From: Pseudomonadales bacterium
GTDB taxonomy: Bacteria > Pseudomonadota > Gammaproteobacteria > Steroidobacterales > Steroidobacteraceae
DNA length: 6,909 nucleotides
Direction of reading: 5' to 3'
Assembly (NCBI GenBank): GCA_020442965.1
Contig: JAGRJB010000580.1
Span: 1 to 6,909, forward strand
The translations under genes were made by a program, and so were the position numbers. The notes beneath the pieces were generated by a model. It saw only the letters and a program-made list of their open reading frames with translations. It did no database searches and was not told the DNA's origin. Of the stretch, positions 5,922 to 6,909 are shown piece after piece; within the stretch, counting starts at the first letter, position 1, and every line of letters begins with the position of its first letter.

Positions 5922-6827
5922 ATGAAAATTCCCAGGCTGTCATGGTCCATGAATTCCGCACTGCTGTTAGTCGCGTCGCTATTGGGAGGCACGACGTTTT
6001 GGGGGATCACCCGGCACGTCGACCAACGTATGTCACTGGCGCGCCAGCAGCTTGCAACCCGTTACGAATTGCGGCCGGTGATCGTGGCGGCGAGAAATCT
6101 GGCGGCCGGTAGTGTAATTGCCGCCGATGCGCTCGCCGTGCGGCAGATGCCGCGGGCATTTCTGGCGAGCGACGTGCTCGCTCCGGAGCGACGCAGCGCG
6201 TTGCTTGGCGGCGAACTGTCGCACGCGCTGCGGTCCGGGGACCCGGTTACCCTTGCCGCAGTGGTCCCGCAGGTCGATTTGCCGTTTTCAGCGCAGGTTG
6301 CTGCCGGCGAGCGTGCGGTCACGGTACCGGTGGATGAGATCAGCTCCGTTGGTGGTTTGCTACAACCGGGCGATCGGATCGATTTGCTTTACAGCTACGA
6401 CCGTCCCGTCGACAACGCCAATCCGCCTGGCCCGCGGTCGGCCGTGCGTCTGTTACTGGCCGACCTGTCGGTCTTAGCCACCGGCAAAGCGACGCGAACC
6501 ACGCAGGTTCGTACCGACGACGGGCGACTGCATGATGTCGATACCGACTACAGCACCGTGACACTACGGGTGACGCCGCGGCAGGCGCAGGTCGTTACAC
6601 TCGCTCAGCGCGCTGGTGATGTGGTCGCGGTACTGCGTAATCGCGACGATGGCGGCTCGTTGACGCTGGCGGCCATGAACTGGCCTGAGCTGTTAGCTGA
6701 TCAGTCAAGCGGCTCGCGAACCGGAGTGGCTCGTCGGCGAGTCGCGCCGGGTGTCGAGCTCATCATTGGCGGGCAGGGCGGAGCGATCACAATTCGCCAT
6801 CTGCCGCTTGCCCGCCCGCTGACTTGA
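5922..6827 (+). CDS. cpaB: Flp pilus assembly protein CpaB/RcpC
   Basis: 301-residue periplasmic pilus assembly protein. In Tad systems CpaB/RcpC works with the outer-membrane secretin CpaC/RcpA. A single N-terminal membrane segment (about residues 11-29) is followed by an SAF domain (about 52-115). This contains VIVAARNLAAGSVIAADAL and the later RSGDPVTLAAV, the pattern shared with the flagellar chaperone FlgA. The RcpC-type core follows: RAVTVPVDEISSVGGLLQPGDRIDLLYS at 131-158 and STVTLRVTPRQAQVVTLAQ near 211-229, then a C-terminal segment ending in a Gly-rich IIGGQGGAITI strand. Length matches the family (about 250-320). It starts 10 nt after the small prepilin and 8 nt separate its stop from the next start, so it is in the same operon. 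Confidence 0.93.
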   Translation: MKIPRLSWSMNSALLLVASLLGGTTFWGITRHVDQRMSLARQQLATRYELRPVIVAARNLAAGSVIAADALAVRQMPRAFLASDVLAPERRSALLGGELSHALRSGDPVTLAAVVPQVDLPFSAQVAAGERAVTVPVDEISSVGGLLQPGDRIDLLYSYDRPVDNANPPGPRSAVRLLLADLSVLATGKATRTTQVRTDDGRLHDVDTDYSTVTLRVTPRQAQVVTLAQRAGDVVAVLRNRDDGGSLTLAAMNWPELLADQSSGSRTGVARRRVAPGVELIIGGQGGAITIRHLPLARPLT

Positions 6828-6835
6828 GACGCGCA

Positions 6836-6909
6836 ATGAAGCCGTTCACACTTGCACTCAGTTGCCTCGTCGTGGTGCAGATGTTGTCTGCGCCACTACG
6901 GGCTGAAAC
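6836..6909 (+). CDS. Signal peptide of an exported protein, probably the CpaC/RcpA secretin, cut by window edge
   Basis: 24 complete codons are visible from ATG 6836, 8 nt after the cpaB stop, with a weak GAGA ribosome binding site at 6826-6829. They encode a textbook Sec signal peptide: MKPF start, hydrophobic core, then APLRA before Glu24 as the likely cleavage site. Nothing of the mature protein can be seen. In Tad loci cpaB is typically followed by the secretin gene cpaC (rcpA), which needs exactly such a signal peptide, so that is the best guess. It rests on gene order only. Confidence 0.65.
   Translation, partial: MKPFTLALSCLVVVQMLSAPLRAE

Noticed and set aside
1..6909. CRISPR array, tRNA, rRNA, insertion sequence or phage elements
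   Set aside because: I found no regularly spaced repeats, no cloverleaf or rRNA segments, and no transposase or integrase motifs on either strand.

Overview
The window looks like part of the chromosome of a GC-rich (roughly 60% by eye) Gram-negative bacterium, most likely a gamma- or betaproteobacterium. The evidence is the Tad/Flp pilus genes of the proteobacterial type, including a CpaB with SAF domain and Sec-type signal peptides, together with dense operons that use ATGA start/stop overlaps. I cannot name a genus from the sequence alone.

Layout. Positions 1-1125 (+) hold the C-terminal 374 codons of a 4-alpha-glucanotransferase (malQ), cut off by the left edge of the window. Positions 1122-2327 (-) encode a complete 401-residue FAD-dependent aromatic-hydroxylase-type monooxygenase. 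It converges on malQ, and the two genes share one CTAG palindrome as both of their stop codons. About 230 bp of non-coding DNA (2328-2555) then separates the monooxygenase from a divergent, rightward operon that runs to the end of the window.

The rightward operon is a Tad (tight adherence, type IVb) pilus locus. In order it contains: an 88-residue Flp-type prepilin with a strong ribosome binding site (2556-2822); a strong intercistronic stem-loop (2836-2863); a cysteine-free TadG-like protein (2891-4210); a TadE-like pseudopilin (4207-5028); an unrecognised exported protein made of two diverged repeats (about 5019-5738); a second, 58-residue Flp-type prepilin that is easy to miss because of its size (5735-5911); CpaB/RcpC (5922-6827); and the signal peptide of a further exported protein (6836 to the edge), which by position is probably the CpaC/RcpA secretin.

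How the genes work together. Three proteins carry a prepilin-peptidase site of the form G, four residues, then E: Flp-1, the TadE-like protein and Flp-2. They are candidates for maturation by the same CpaA/TadV-type peptidase, which would be encoded elsewhere. Flp-1 is the best candidate for the major fibre subunit: it comes first, has the best ribosome binding site, and is separated from the low-abundance assembly genes by a hairpin. TadG-like, TadE-like, the repeat protein and Flp-2 would be minor or assembly components. CpaB and the presumed secretin would form the outer-membrane and periplasmic part. The motor and platform genes (tadZ, tadA, tadB, tadC) are not in the window and would be expected further right.

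The most interesting points are the unlisted 58-residue second prepilin, the two-repeat exported protein translationally coupled to it, and the hairpin between Flp-1 and the rest of the operon.
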